Below, piece by piece: positions 55,190-63,935 of a stretch of DNA of 64,000 nt. Numbering within the stretch: position 1 is the first letter of the stretch; the number at the start of each line of letters is the position of its first letter. Under the pieces are notes generated by a model, which was given only the letters and a program-made list of their open reading frames with translations, searched no databases and was not told the DNA's origin. Source of the DNA: Streptomyces scabichelini (lineage in GTDB: Bacteria > Actinomycetota > Actinomycetes > Streptomycetales > Streptomycetaceae); assembly GCF_011045015.1 (NCBI RefSeq), contig NZ_JAAKZY010000005.1, forward strand, positions 1 through 64,000, given 5' to 3'. The position numbers were made by a program, and so were the translations under genes.

Positions 55190-56338
55190 GTGACAGAGGA
55201 ACAGGCCCGGTTCTACTGGCTTCCCCATCCTGGCGCCGCAGCTCCATCGGACCCCTGGCAGCCCCTCAGCGACGCCGTCTACTGGGAGCGCTCAGCCCGC
55301 GCCCCGGACCGCCGGGCGCTGTTCGCCTCGGCCCCGGACTGGGCGGACGACCTTCAGCGAGTAGCGCGCGCAGTCTTCGCAGCGGACCGGTACACCAACC
55401 GCAGGAACGGCTTCGACCGCTGGACTCGGCACATCGCCCTGTCGGTGCCGGTCGCCAACCCGGACCGCTGGCAGCGTGCCTTGCCCTCCCTCACCGCATT
55501 GCCGGCGATGGTTACTGGGGACCGCTGGGAGATCTCGTTTCGTCCGTCGGGCGGGAAGCTGGTCCGCGGGGGACCGATCTCTTTCCCCGTCGAGCAGTAC
55601 GCACGAGAAGTCGCCCTGTTCTCCGGCGGACTCGACTCCCTCGGCTGGGCGGCCCAGCGCGCCACGATACGCAGCCCGCGCGCCCTGCTCCTCGCCATGT
55701 TCGAGGAAAGGAACTTCGAGACCGAACAGGACCACGTGTACGACGCCGTGTACGGCCTGCGCGAGCGCCCCGTGCGCCGCCTCGACCAAAGCCAGACAGT
55801 ACGCGGCCCTCGCGGCACGGGCCTGCGGCCGGATCGCTCCACACGCTCGCGCGGCCTCCTGTACGCGGCGACCGCCGTGCATGGGGCCGCAGCGGAACGC
55901 ATCTCGGTCGTCCACCTGCCGGAGAACGGCCAGCTCGCGCTCAACCCACCACTGTCCGCCGCCAGATCGGGATCCTGCTCAACCCGATCGGTGCACCCGT
56001 GGACGCCGCATCACCTCAATCAGGTGATCGCCGAGGTGTCGACAGGGGAAGAGGACCCGGACCCAACTATTCGTGTGGAGTACCCCTTCGCGACGCTCAC
56101 CAAGGGCGAAGTCTGCGCAGAGGGAGGGCTTTCGGCGAAGACCGTACTCCGTACGCTGCCGATCCCTGGGATCACACCCTGGCCCGCGGAAGGCGTCCTG
56201 ACGGCGTCCGGCACAAGGACGTGCCGTGCCGACCTGAACCCGCCGGCTGCTGCGGTCGTGCACGATCCGCATACGCGGTATCGGGATGCGAGAGCCGGTG
56301 TCTCACATCCCGATACTGCATTGTCCCGCGCGACCTGA
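55190..56338 (+). CDS. QatC-like protein (QueC-type PP-loop ATPase of Qat anti-phage systems), probably C-terminally degenerate
   Basis: 382 codons from GTG 55190 (GGGGAG nine bases upstream). Features match the QatC group: LQRVARAVFAADRYTNRR, GWTR-like FDRWTRHIALSVPV, PP-loop ALFSGGLDSLGWAAQRA (near aa 145), STRSRGLLYAATAVHGAAAE, LPENGQLALNPPLSAARSGS, CSTRSVHPWTP and PFATLTKGEVC. In QatC, as in QueC, a Cys-rich zinc site follows near the C-terminus. Here the end (after LPIPGITP) is unlike the family and has no CxxC pairs, suggesting a frameshift around 56165. No QatA, QatB or QatD neighbour is present. It may be a relic or a stand-alone relative. Confidence 0.6.
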   Translation: MTEEQARFYWLPHPGAAAPSDPWQPLSDAVYWERSARAPDRRALFASAPDWADDLQRVARAVFAADRYTNRRNGFDRWTRHIALSVPVANPDRWQRALPSLTALPAMVTGDRWEISFRPSGGKLVRGGPISFPVEQYAREVALFSGGLDSLGWAAQRATIRSPRALLLAMFEERNFETEQDHVYDAVYGLRERPVRRLDQSQTVRGPRGTGLRPDRSTRSRGLLYAATAVHGAAAERISVVHLPENGQLALNPPLSAARSGSCSTRSVHPWTPHHLNQVIAEVSTGEEDPDPTIRVEYPFATLTKGEVCAEGGLSAKTVLRTLPIPGITPWPAEGVLTASGTRTCRADLNPPAAAVVHDPHTRYRDARAGVSHPDTALSRAT

Positions 56339-56620
56339 TCGATCAAGCTTCTCCTCATGTCGCCTCACCGTCTCTCCGAAAGCGCCGGCTTCTGCCTTGT
56401 GCTCATCGGTGTGCACGCGCACGCGGTGTCCGACATCGACTGTCGCTGAGTCCCGGGCTCGAAGAGGCGTTCCTCGCCTCCCCGTTGTCACCATCCCGAG
56501 CCCAATCCGGCACAACCCCACTTCTTGTGTCGTCGGTGCGGTCTCGCACAACTCAGCGCTCACAGCCGGCTGTTCACTGCCTTCCGACGGCACTCCAGCC
56601 TCGAAAGGCATCCATCCCCC

Positions 56621-58348
56621 ATGCGTGAACGCAGACTGATATCCCAGCGCGCCACCGTGACCGCCGTCAGCCTCGCCCTCCTTGGAGGACTCGCGGGCTG
56701 CTCCGGGCCGAAGGACAACGCCGCGGATTCCGGAGGGGGCGACGGAAAGCCCGCCAAGGGCGGCAAGCTCACCGTGCTCAACTCCGAGGCTCAATCGGAC
56801 TTCGACCCGGCCCGCCTGTACACCTCCGGCGGCGGCAACGTCCCCTCGCTGGTCTTCCGTACGCTGACGACCCGCAACCGGGCGGCCGGTGCCGCGGGCA
56901 CGAAGGTGGTCCCCGACCTCGCCACGGACCTCGGCACCCCCAGCAAGAACGCCACGGTGTGGACGTACACGCTCAAGGAGGGGCTGAAGTTCGAGGACGG
57001 CTCCGCCATCACGTCCGCCGACATCAAGTACGGCGTGGAGCGGTCCTTCGCCGCCGAACTCTCCGGCGGGGCCCCGTACTTGCGCGACTGGCTGATCGGC
57101 GGCGACACCTACCAGGGCCCCTACGAGTCCGGCTCGGGCAAGAAGACGCTCGACTCCATCGAGACGCCGGACGAACGGACCATCGTTTTCAAGCTGAAGA
57201 AGCCTGTCGGCGACTTCCCCTACCTGGCGACCCAGACCCAGTTCGCGCCCGTGCCCAAGGACAAGGACACCGGCACCAAGTACGAGGAACACCCGATCTC
57301 CTCCGGACCGTACAAGGTCGTCAAGAACACCAACGACGGCGAACGGCTCCAGCTGGAGCGCAACCCCCACTGGTCCGAAAAGGCCGACGACCAGCGCAAG
57401 GCATACGCCGACACCGTCGACGTGCGCTCCGGACTCGACCCGGCGGTCATCAACCAGCGGCTGTCGACCAGTTCGGGGGACGACGCGCGTGCGGTCACGA
57501 CGGACACGAACCTCGGTCCCGCCGAGCTCGCCCAGACCGGCCAGGACAAGGCCCTGAAGTCCCGGGTCGGCGTCGGGCACTTCGGCTACACCAACTACCT
57601 GGCGTTCAACCCGAAGGTGAAGCCGTTCGACAAGCCCGAGGTGCGGCAGGCGATCTCGTACGCCATCGGGCGCAGCAGCGTCATCAACGCCGTGGGCGGT
57701 TCCTCGCTCGCCGAGCCCGCCACCACCTTCCTGCCGAACCAGAAGGCCTTCGGCTACACGCCGTACGACCACTTCCCGGCGGGCAAGAACGGCGACCCGG
57801 CGAAGGCCAAGGAGGTGCTGGCGAAGGCCGGTTACAAGAGCGGGCTCTCCGTGACCCTCACCCACTCCACCGACGAGGGCGAGATGGGACCCAAGGTCGC
57901 CTCGGCCGTCCAGCAGTCCCTGGCGAAGGCCGGCATCACGGTGAAGCTCAAGGGCCTGGAGGGCAACGCCTACAACGAGGAGCGCTGGGACGCCGACGGC
58001 ACCCCCGGTTTCTTCCTCACCCGCTGGGGCGCCGACTGGCCCGCCGGCTACCCGTTCCTCGCCCCGATCTTCGACGGCCGGCAGATCGTCAAGGACGGCT
58101 CCAACTTCAACCACGCGCAGTTCAACGACCCCGCGATCAACAAGGAGTTCGACGCGATCCACGAGCTCACCGACCTGAACGCAGCGGCCGAGCGGTGGGG
58201 CGCCCTGGACCAGAAGATCGGTGAGCAGGCCCTCACCGTGCCGCTCTACCACCCGGTCTACCAGCGGCTGGTCGGCAAGGACATCAAGAACGTCGTCATC
58301 AGCGACTGGACCGGCGTCCTCGACATCTCGCTGGTGGCGGTCAAGTAA
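56621..58348 (+). CDS. ABC transporter extracellular substrate-binding lipoprotein (SBP_bac_5, oligopeptide type)
   Basis: 575 aa; ATG 56621. A lipoprotein signal peptide (LALLGGLAGC, lipobox Cys near aa 27) is followed by a Gly/Asp-rich linker and the family 5 binding fold: VVPDLATDLG, WTYTLKEGLKFEDGSAITSA, PISSGPYKV, QAISYAIGRS and FFLTRWGADWPAGYPF. It captures peptides or similar substrates outside the cell for the permeases encoded next. Its stop overlaps the next start (TAATG). The 282 bp upstream contain no gene and presumably the operon promoter; the only ribosome-site candidate, GAAAGG, is rather distant. The substrate cannot be told from sequence. Confidence 0.92.
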   Translation: MRERRLISQRATVTAVSLALLGGLAGCSGPKDNAADSGGGDGKPAKGGKLTVLNSEAQSDFDPARLYTSGGGNVPSLVFRTLTTRNRAAGAAGTKVVPDLATDLGTPSKNATVWTYTLKEGLKFEDGSAITSADIKYGVERSFAAELSGGAPYLRDWLIGGDTYQGPYESGSGKKTLDSIETPDERTIVFKLKKPVGDFPYLATQTQFAPVPKDKDTGTKYEEHPISSGPYKVVKNTNDGERLQLERNPHWSEKADDQRKAYADTVDVRSGLDPAVINQRLSTSSGDDARAVTTDTNLGPAELAQTGQDKALKSRVGVGHFGYTNYLAFNPKVKPFDKPEVRQAISYAIGRSSVINAVGGSSLAEPATTFLPNQKAFGYTPYDHFPAGKNGDPAKAKEVLAKAGYKSGLSVTLTHSTDEGEMGPKVASAVQQSLAKAGITVKLKGLEGNAYNEERWDADGTPGFFLTRWGADWPAGYPFLAPIFDGRQIVKDGSNFNHAQFNDPAINKEFDAIHELTDLNAAAERWGALDQKIGEQALTVPLYHPVYQRLVGKDIKNVVISDWTGVLDISLVAVK

Positions 58349-59337
58349 TGACTGTGCAGGACGTGTTGACTCCCGGGGCGGGCGAACCGGCCGCCCCGGG
58401 GCCGGCGGCGGGGGCCCGCGGTGCGTGGCGCAGGCTGCGCACCCGGCCCTCGGCCGTCGTCGCGGGCGCGGTGCTCGCCGCGCTGATCCTCGCCGCACTC
58501 GCCGCGCCGCTGCTCACGGCGCTCGCCGGACAGGACCCGTACACCTACCACGACGAGCTGGTCGACTCCGCGAGCGGCGGCGCACCGAAGGGTTCCTTCG
58601 GCGGTGTCAGCGGCGAGCACTGGCTGGGGGTCGAACCGGGCACCGGGCGCGACCTGTTCGCCCGGCTGGTGTACGGGGCCCGGGTGTCGCTGCTCGTGGC
58701 GGCGGGGGCGACGGTGCTGCAGGTGGTGATCGGTGTGAGTGTGGGCCTGGCCGCGGCGCTCGGCAGCAGGTGGGCGGACCAGGTCCTCAGCCGGGTCACC
58801 GATGTGATGGTGGCGCTGCCGATGCTGGTTCTCGCCATCGCGCTGACCACCGTGGTGCCCGACGACTTCCCGCGCCCGCTACTGCTCGTCCTCGTCATGG
58901 GCGTCCTCAACTGGGGCGGCACCTCCCGGGTCGTACGGGCTCAGACCCTGACCCTGCGCCGTCTCGACTTCGTCGCCGCGGCCCGGCTGGGCGGCTCGGG
59001 CCCGTTGCGTGTGGTCCGGCGGGAGCTGCTGCCGTCGCTCGCGGCGCCCGTCATCACCTACGCGGCCATCCTCCTGCCGTCGAACATCGTGCTGGAGGCG
59101 TCGCTGTCGTTCCTCGGCATCGGCGTGAAGCCGCCCACGCCCTCGTGGGGTCAGATGCTGTCGACGGCGACCACCTGGTTCCGTGCCGACCCGATGTACG
59201 TCCTGCTGCCGTCCGGGCTGCTGTTCGTCACCGTCCTCGCCTTCACCGTGCTGGGCGACGCGGTGCGCACCGCACTCGACCCGCGCGAGGCGAGCCGTCT
59301 TCGGGTGGGCACCCGCAAGGAGAAGACCCGTGACTGA
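58348..59337 (+). CDS. ABC transporter permease (DppC/OppC type)
   Basis: 329 aa; ATG overlaps the binding-protein stop. N-terminal cytoplasmic stretch, TM1 (VLAALILAALAAPLLTAL), an extracytoplasmic loop containing EHWLGVEPGTGRDLFARLVYG as in DppC, then five TM segments. The EAA loop that contacts the ATPase is in AAARLGGSGPLRVVRRELLP. This permease precedes the DppB-type one, the reverse of the common order. It forms a heterodimeric channel with the next gene's product. Confidence 0.93.
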   Translation: MTVQDVLTPGAGEPAAPGPAAGARGAWRRLRTRPSAVVAGAVLAALILAALAAPLLTALAGQDPYTYHDELVDSASGGAPKGSFGGVSGEHWLGVEPGTGRDLFARLVYGARVSLLVAAGATVLQVVIGVSVGLAAALGSRWADQVLSRVTDVMVALPMLVLAIALTTVVPDDFPRPLLLVLVMGVLNWGGTSRVVRAQTLTLRRLDFVAAARLGGSGPLRVVRRELLPSLAAPVITYAAILLPSNIVLEASLSFLGIGVKPPTPSWGQMLSTATTWFRADPMYVLLPSGLLFVTVLAFTVLGDAVRTALDPREASRLRVGTRKEKTRD

Positions 59338-60343
59338 CCGTTTCCCGTTCCCGGGCGTGCGCTTCGCGGCGAAACGCCTGCTGGGTGCCGTACTGGTCCT
59401 GCTGGTGCTGTCCGTCGTCCTGTACGCGCTCTTCTATCTCGTCCCCGGCAACCCGGCCCAGCTCGCGTGCGGAGAGCGCTGCAGTCCGGCCCAGGTGGCG
59501 CAGGTGCGCGAGCGACTGGGGCTCGACGAGCCGGCGCATGCCCAGTATCTGCACTTCCTGCAGGGCGTGTTCGCGGGCCGCGACTACTCGGCGGGCACCT
59601 CGCTGCAGCACTGCTCCGCGCCCTGCCTGGGCTTGTCCCACCAGAACGACCAGCAGGTCACCTCGCTGATCGTGGAAGGGCTCCCGGCCACCGCCTCGCT
59701 CGCCTTCGGCGCGATGGTGGTGTGGCTGGCGCTGGGTGTCGGTACGGGGCTGTTGTCCGCACTGCGGCGGGGAGGGGCGACCGAGCGCGTGCTGACCGTC
59801 CTGACTCTGGCCGGGACCGGCACGCCGGTCTTCATCCTGGGTCTGCTGCTGCTCATGTCCGTGTGCGCCTATCTGCAGTGGCTGCCGTTCCCGTCGTACG
59901 TCCCGCTGGCCCAGGACCCCGAGCAGTGGGCCTGGAACATGCTGCTGCCCTGGCTGACGCTGGGCCTCTTCGAGAGCGCGAAGTACGCCCGGCTCACGCG
60001 TTCCTCCACCCTGGAGGTCCTCGCCGAGGACCACATCCGCACCTTCCGTGCGTACGGGGTGAGTGAACGTGCCGTCGTCGCCCGGCACGCGCTGCGCGGG
60101 GCGCTGCCTCCCGTGATCGCCCTGAGCGCCCTGGACCTGGGAACGATGATGGGCGGCGCGATGCTCACCGAGCAGCTCTTCGGCCTCCCGGGCCTTGGCC
60201 GACTCCTCATCGAGAGCGTCCGCTCCGTCGACCTGCCGGTCGTCGTCGGTGTGGTCCTCGTCATCGGGACAGCCGTGGTTCTCGCCAACGCCGTCGCGGA
60301 CGTCCTCTACGCCATGGCCGACCGAAGGGTGGTCCTGTCATGA
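59330..60343 (+). CDS. ABC transporter permease (DppB/OppB type)
   Basis: 337 aa; GTG at 59330 overlaps the previous gene by eight bases. TM1 (LLGAVLVLLVLSVVLYALFY) is followed by the VPGNPAQLACG loop typical of DppB, a large external loop, and further TM segments. The EAA loop is in TFRAYGVSERAVVARHALRG, and GGAMLTEQLFGLPGLGRLL is diagnostic. It overlaps the ATPase gene by four bases (ATGA), so the operon is tightly coupled. Confidence 0.93.
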   Translation: MTDRFPFPGVRFAAKRLLGAVLVLLVLSVVLYALFYLVPGNPAQLACGERCSPAQVAQVRERLGLDEPAHAQYLHFLQGVFAGRDYSAGTSLQHCSAPCLGLSHQNDQQVTSLIVEGLPATASLAFGAMVVWLALGVGTGLLSALRRGGATERVLTVLTLAGTGTPVFILGLLLLMSVCAYLQWLPFPSYVPLAQDPEQWAWNMLLPWLTLGLFESAKYARLTRSSTLEVLAEDHIRTFRAYGVSERAVVARHALRGALPPVIALSALDLGTMMGGAMLTEQLFGLPGLGRLLIESVRSVDLPVVVGVVLVIGTAVVLANAVADVLYAMADRRVVLS

Positions 60344-62049
60344 CACCGGAGCAGCGGGCTGCGGGTTCTGCAGCGGAGACCGCCGAACCGCTGATCGACG
60401 TCCAAGGACTGACCGTCGACTTCCCCACGAGCGAGGAGACCGTACGGGCGGTCGACGACCTCTCCTTCCGGCTCACCGCCGGGCAGGCGCTCGGCATCGT
60501 GGGCGAGTCCGGTTCCGGGAAGAGCACGGTCGCCGCGGCGCTGCTGGGCCTCCATCGCGGCACCGGAGCACGCCTGACGGGCACCGTACGGGTCGGCGGA
60601 ACCGACGTAGGGACCGCGTCCGTACGGGAGTTGCGACGTCTGCGCGGCGGCACCGCCGCCATGGTGTTCCAGGATCCGCTGTCCTCCCTCGACCCCTACA
60701 TGGCCGTCGGCGACCAGATCGCCGAGGTCCACCGGACCCACGCGCCGCATGTCTCCCGGCGCGCGGCGCGGCAGCGCGCGGTGAGTGTGCTGGACAGAGT
60801 CGGCATCCCCGACGCGGCACGCCGCTCCCGGTCCCGGCCGCACGAGTTCAGCGGCGGCATGCGGCAGCGCGCCCTGATCGCGATGGCGCTCGCCTGCGAA
60901 CCGCGGGTGCTGGTGGCCGACGAGCCGACCACCGCTTTGGACGTGACGGTCCAGGCCCAGATCCTCGACCTGCTGCACGACCTGCGCGAGGAGACCGGCA
61001 TGGGCCTGATCCTGGTCTCCCACGACCTGGGTGTGATGGCGGGCAGCGTGGAGGACATGCTGGTCATGAAGAACGGGCGCGCCGTCGAGCACGGCCCGGT
61101 CGGCACGGTCCTCAGCGCCCCGCAGCAGCCGTACACCCGCGAACTGCTGGCCGCCGTGCCCCGGGTGGAGACCCGTCGTACCCCGGTCGCCTCCGTGGCT
61201 GCCGTCTCCGGCGCATCCGGCGGAGACGTCCTGCTGGAAGCGGTGGAGGTGCGCAGGGAGTTCGGGCGCAGGAAGGACCGCACGGTCGCCGTGGACGGTG
61301 TGTCGCTGACCGTGGCGCAGGGAGAGACCCTCGGGATCGTCGGTGAGTCGGGCAGCGGCAAGACCACACTGGGCCGGATGCTGGTCCGTCTGCTGGAGCC
61401 GAGCGCCGGCTCCGTCCGTTACGCCGGGCGCGAGTTGACCGGTATCCGCAGCGACCTGCAGATGGTTTTCCAGGACCCGGTCTCCTCGCTCAACCCGCGC
61501 CGCAGCATCGGCGAATCCGTCGCCGACCCGCTGCGCGCCGCCGGAACCCTCACCGACGCGGAGATCACACGGCGCGTGCGGAAACTCCTGGAGCGCGTCG
61601 GGCTCGACCCGCGGTGGTACCACCGCTATCCGCACGAGTTCAGCGGCGGTCAGCGCCAGCGCGTCGGTATCGCCCGGGCGCTCGCACCCGGCCCCAGGCT
61701 CATCGTGTGCGACGAACCGGTCTCCGCACTCGACGTCACCACCCAGGCGCAGGTCCTGGACCTCCTGGCAGAGCTCCAACGCGACCTCGGGCTCGGCCTG
61801 GTGCTGATCGCCCATGACCTTGCGGTGGTGCGACAGGCCAGCGACCGGGTGGTGGTCATGCGCCAGGGCACCGTCGTCGAGGAGGGCTCTGCAGACGCGG
61901 TCTACGACGCCCCCCAGGATCCCTACACCAAGGCCCTGCTGGCAGCTGTCCCGGTGCTCGACCCGGCGGAAGCGACCCTGCGACGTGCGGCTCGCAGAAG
62001 CAGCGACGGCGGCAGGGTACTCAGGGCGGCTGCCGGGTGGCGTCTCTGA
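60340..62049 (+). CDS. fused dual ABC transporter ATPase (DppD-DppF type)
   Basis: 569 aa with two complete ATP-binding cassettes. First: Walker [11 protein letters not shown]-loop [12 protein letters not shown], signature FSGGMRQR, Walker [13 protein letters not shown]. Second: Walker [24 protein letters not shown], signature FSGGQRQR, Walker [13 protein letters not shown]. Each is followed by a C-terminal oligopeptide-type extension ([26 protein letters not shown]). Fusing the two ATPases of peptide importers is common in actinobacteria. It powers uptake by the two permeases upstream and is the last gene of the operon. Confidence 0.95.
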   Translation: MTPEQRAAGSAAETAEPLIDVQGLTVDFPTSEETVRAVDDLSFRLTAGQALGIVGESGSGKSTVAAALLGLHRGTGARLTGTVRVGGTDVGTASVRELRRLRGGTAAMVFQDPLSSLDPYMAVGDQIAEVHRTHAPHVSRRAARQRAVSVLDRVGIPDAARRSRSRPHEFSGGMRQRALIAMALACEPRVLVADEPTTALDVTVQAQILDLLHDLREETGMGLILVSHDLGVMAGSVEDMLVMKNGRAVEHGPVGTVLSAPQQPYTRELLAAVPRVETRRTPVASVAAVSGASGGDVLLEAVEVRREFGRRKDRTVAVDGVSLTVAQGETLGIVGESGSGKTTLGRMLVRLLEPSAGSVRYAGRELTGIRSDLQMVFQDPVSSLNPRRSIGESVADPLRAAGTLTDAEITRRVRKLLERVGLDPRWYHRYPHEFSGGQRQRVGIARALAPGPRLIVCDEPVSALDVTTQAQVLDLLAELQRDLGLGLVLIAHDLAVVRQASDRVVVMRQGTVVEEGSADAVYDAPQDPYTKALLAAVPVLDPAEATLRRAARRSSDGGRVLRAAAGWRL

Positions 62050-62062
62050 TTGGCTCAGTGAT

Positions 62063-62079
62063 CCTGAGCGTTGCTCAGG
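62063..62079 (+). terminator. short hairpin just after the ABC operon
   Basis: CCTGAGC-GTT-GCTCAGG, a perfect 7-bp stem 14 bp after the ATPase stop. Possible first terminator. Confidence 0.5.
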
Positions 62080-62217
62080 CGTGTGAGCCGATCGTCTTCG
62101 TGCCCTGGTGAGGAGGGTGCCCGACGTCGCCTGGGCGCCGGGCGCGCACGTGACACTCCGTCACGGGATCATTAGGTTTCACTGATCCGAACGATGAGCC
62201 TGTCCGGTGCGTGTCCG

Positions 62218-62252
62218 CCGTGGTTGCCCCGATGTGGCCGGGGCAACCACGG
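62218..62252. terminator. strong bidirectional hairpin between convergent transcripts
   Basis: A perfect 13-bp stem (62218-62230 with 62240-62252) and nine-base loop in the 300-bp gap between the ABC operon and the opposing oxidoreductase gene. It could stop transcripts from both sides. Nothing else was seen in this gap. Confidence 0.75.
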
Positions 62253-62349
62253 CTGGTCCTGGCCGGGGAGGGTCATGGCTGGGGGCGGACGCTCCAAGTC
62301 CTCCCCCTCCCCCGGCCCGGCACCTATCGACCGTCACCCATGCTCGTGA

Positions 62350-63186
62350 TCAGAGGCTCCGCACCGCCGGGTCGGCCGGCAGCGCCCGAGCGAAGGCGGC
62401 CATCCGCCGGGCGTACCCGTCAGGGTCGCCGAAGTGCACCGCGAGGTGTTCGGCCCCGGCGGCCCGGAAGGCCTCAGCCGTGTGGGCGGCCTCGCCGACG
62501 GTGCGGTCCGGGCCGTGCCAGTCGATCCGGGTGCCGGCGGACACGGTGCGGCCGTCTGTACGAGCTCGCAGGTACGCCAGCCGTTCGCCGAACGCCGCCG
62601 GGTCCAGGCCCACGCCCTGCCAGACGTCGGCATACCGGGCCGCCCGGCGCAGGGCGGCGTCGGTGACACCGCCGGTCATCACCGGCACCGGACCGTCGGG
62701 GCGCGGCTCGAAGACGCCCGTCTCGAAGCCGTACCAACGGCCTTCGAAGGGACCTTGGCCGGCCCGGAACAGGTGCCGCAGCAGTGCGACGGCCTCGTCC
62801 GTGCGGGCCGCCCGGCTCCTGAAGTCGGCGCCGACGGCGGTGAACTCGCGCTCGTCCCAACCGATCCCCACACCCAGGGTGATCCGCCCGCCGGACAGTC
62901 TGTGGAGGGTCGCGACCTGTTTGGCCACCACGAAAGGATTGCGCATGGGCAGGACGAGTACAGAGGTGCCAAACCGGATCCGAGTGGTCGCGGCTGCCAG
63001 CCAGCCCATGGTGACCAGCGGTTCGAGGACCCCTCCGTACACCGGGCCGTACTCGCCGGGCGGCAGGATGTGATCGGGGAGCCATGCCGTGTCGTAGCCA
63101 AGGGCCTCGGCCTGCTGTGCCAGGTCGGCGAGTCGGCGCGGGTCGGCGCCCGCGGTCTCGTTCGGGAGGATGACCTGTAGCTTCAC
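62350..63186 (-). CDS. LLM-class (luciferase-like) oxidoreductase, probably F420-dependent
   Basis: 278 aa; ATG 63186 overlaps the upstream hydrolase stop (ATGA). TIM-barrel LLM features: the N-terminal beta-strand VILPNE, LAQQAEALGYDTAWLPDHIL, TTRIRFGTSVLVLPMRNPFV, AKQVATLHRLSGGRITLGVG, IGWDEREFTAVGADFRSRAA, and the C-terminal GAEHLAVHFG. The pattern matches actinobacterial proteins using F420 (or FMN) with subfamily-specific substrates. It is co-transcribed with an alpha/beta hydrolase, so the pair may degrade or modify a small ester or amide. The substrate is unknown. Confidence 0.9.
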   Translation of the reverse strand: MKLQVILPNETAGADPRRLADLAQQAEALGYDTAWLPDHILPPGEYGPVYGGVLEPLVTMGWLAAATTRIRFGTSVLVLPMRNPFVVAKQVATLHRLSGGRITLGVGIGWDEREFTAVGADFRSRAARTDEAVALLRHLFRAGQGPFEGRWYGFETGVFEPRPDGPVPVMTGGVTDAALRRAARYADVWQGVGLDPAAFGERLAYLRARTDGRTVSAGTRIDWHGPDRTVGEAAHTAEAFRAAGAEHLAVHFGDPDGYARRMAAFARALPADPAVRSL

Positions 63187-63872
63187 TCCCCCTCACCGTC
63201 CGTCCCGTCCGAAAACGAGAGGGGGTGGAGAAAGTCGAGGACGGGCTTCAGCCACTCCTCCGGCCGCTCGACCATGACCACGTGGTCGCTGTCGATCTCC
63301 GTGTACCGCGCGCCCCGGATCCCGGCCGCCAGGGCGCGTGAGCCCGCAGGCAGGACCATGCTGTCGCTGGTCGCCGCGACGACCAGCGTCGGGACGGCGA
63401 CCCCGGCCAGGTCACCGGTGGTGTCGAGGGAGGGGATCAGGTCGATGTGCGGGTGGAGCTCGGGCGGCACCTCGGCCCGCCAGCCGGGGAGGAGGCCGAG
63501 CAGGTGGTCGTCGGGCCGCGCGAACCCGGCGGTCAGGACGAGCGCGGTCACCCGCTCGGGATGGCGTACGGCGGCGCGCACCGCCACCAGCGTGCCGAGC
63601 GAGAAGCCGAGCACCGCGAACCGCCCGACGCCGCGCCGAACGGCGGAGTCGACGACCGCGTCCGTGAGCTCATCGAGGTCCAGTGGGAGAGCGGCGACCG
63701 GGGTCTCTCCCGAGCCGGGGTAGTCCGGGGCGACGACGGTGCGGGTGGCGGCGAGAGCGGGCAGGACCGGGGCGAAGTTGCTTTCGATGCTGCCGGTGGC
63801 GCCGTGGGCGAGCAGCAGTCCTGGGCCGGTTCCGGTGACGGTGGTGGCGAGGACGTGGAATGAATCGCGCAT
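63183..63872 (-). CDS. alpha/beta hydrolase
   Basis: 229 aa; ATG 63872. Alpha/beta-hydrolase landmarks: oxyanion-hole region LLLAHGATGSIESNF, the nucleophile elbow VLGFSLGTLVAVRAA (Ser), a likely acid in VVAATSDSMVLPAGS, and the late His in DSDHVVMVERP. Short and without signal peptide, so intracellular. First gene of a two-gene operon with the LLM oxidoreductase, divergent from a MerR regulator across a long palindrome that probably controls it. Confidence 0.9.
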   Translation of the reverse strand: MRDSFHVLATTVTGTGPGLLLAHGATGSIESNFAPVLPALAATRTVVAPDYPGSGETPVAALPLDLDELTDAVVDSAVRRGVGRFAVLGFSLGTLVAVRAAVRHPERVTALVLTAGFARPDDHLLGLLPGWRAEVPPELHPHIDLIPSLDTTGDLAGVAVPTLVVAATSDSMVLPAGSRALAAGIRGARYTEIDSDHVVMVERPEEWLKPVLDFLHPLSFSDGTDGEGE

Positions 63873-63882
63873 GCCTCGTACG

Positions 63883-63911
63883 TTGACCCATCACACCGGT
63901 GTGAAGGTCAA
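63883..63911 (-). promoter_or_regulatory. MerR-type palindromic promoter between hydrolase and regulator genes
   Basis: A 29-bp near-perfect palindrome: outer arms TTGACC/GGTCAA and inner arms TCACACC/GGTGTGA. Read toward the hydrolase it begins TTGACC, the usual -35 of MerR-controlled promoters, with a -10-like element about 19 bases on. It ends 10 bp before the hydrolase start, implying a very short leader. Confidence 0.7.
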
Positions 63912-63935
63912 GTCCAGGTGTGGCGAGGAGAATCG

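Noticed and set aside
55006-56628. A 540-codon plus-strand frame overlapping the QatC-like gene
   Set aside because: Arg/Pro-rich shadow frame; the overlapping frame has clear PP-loop homology.
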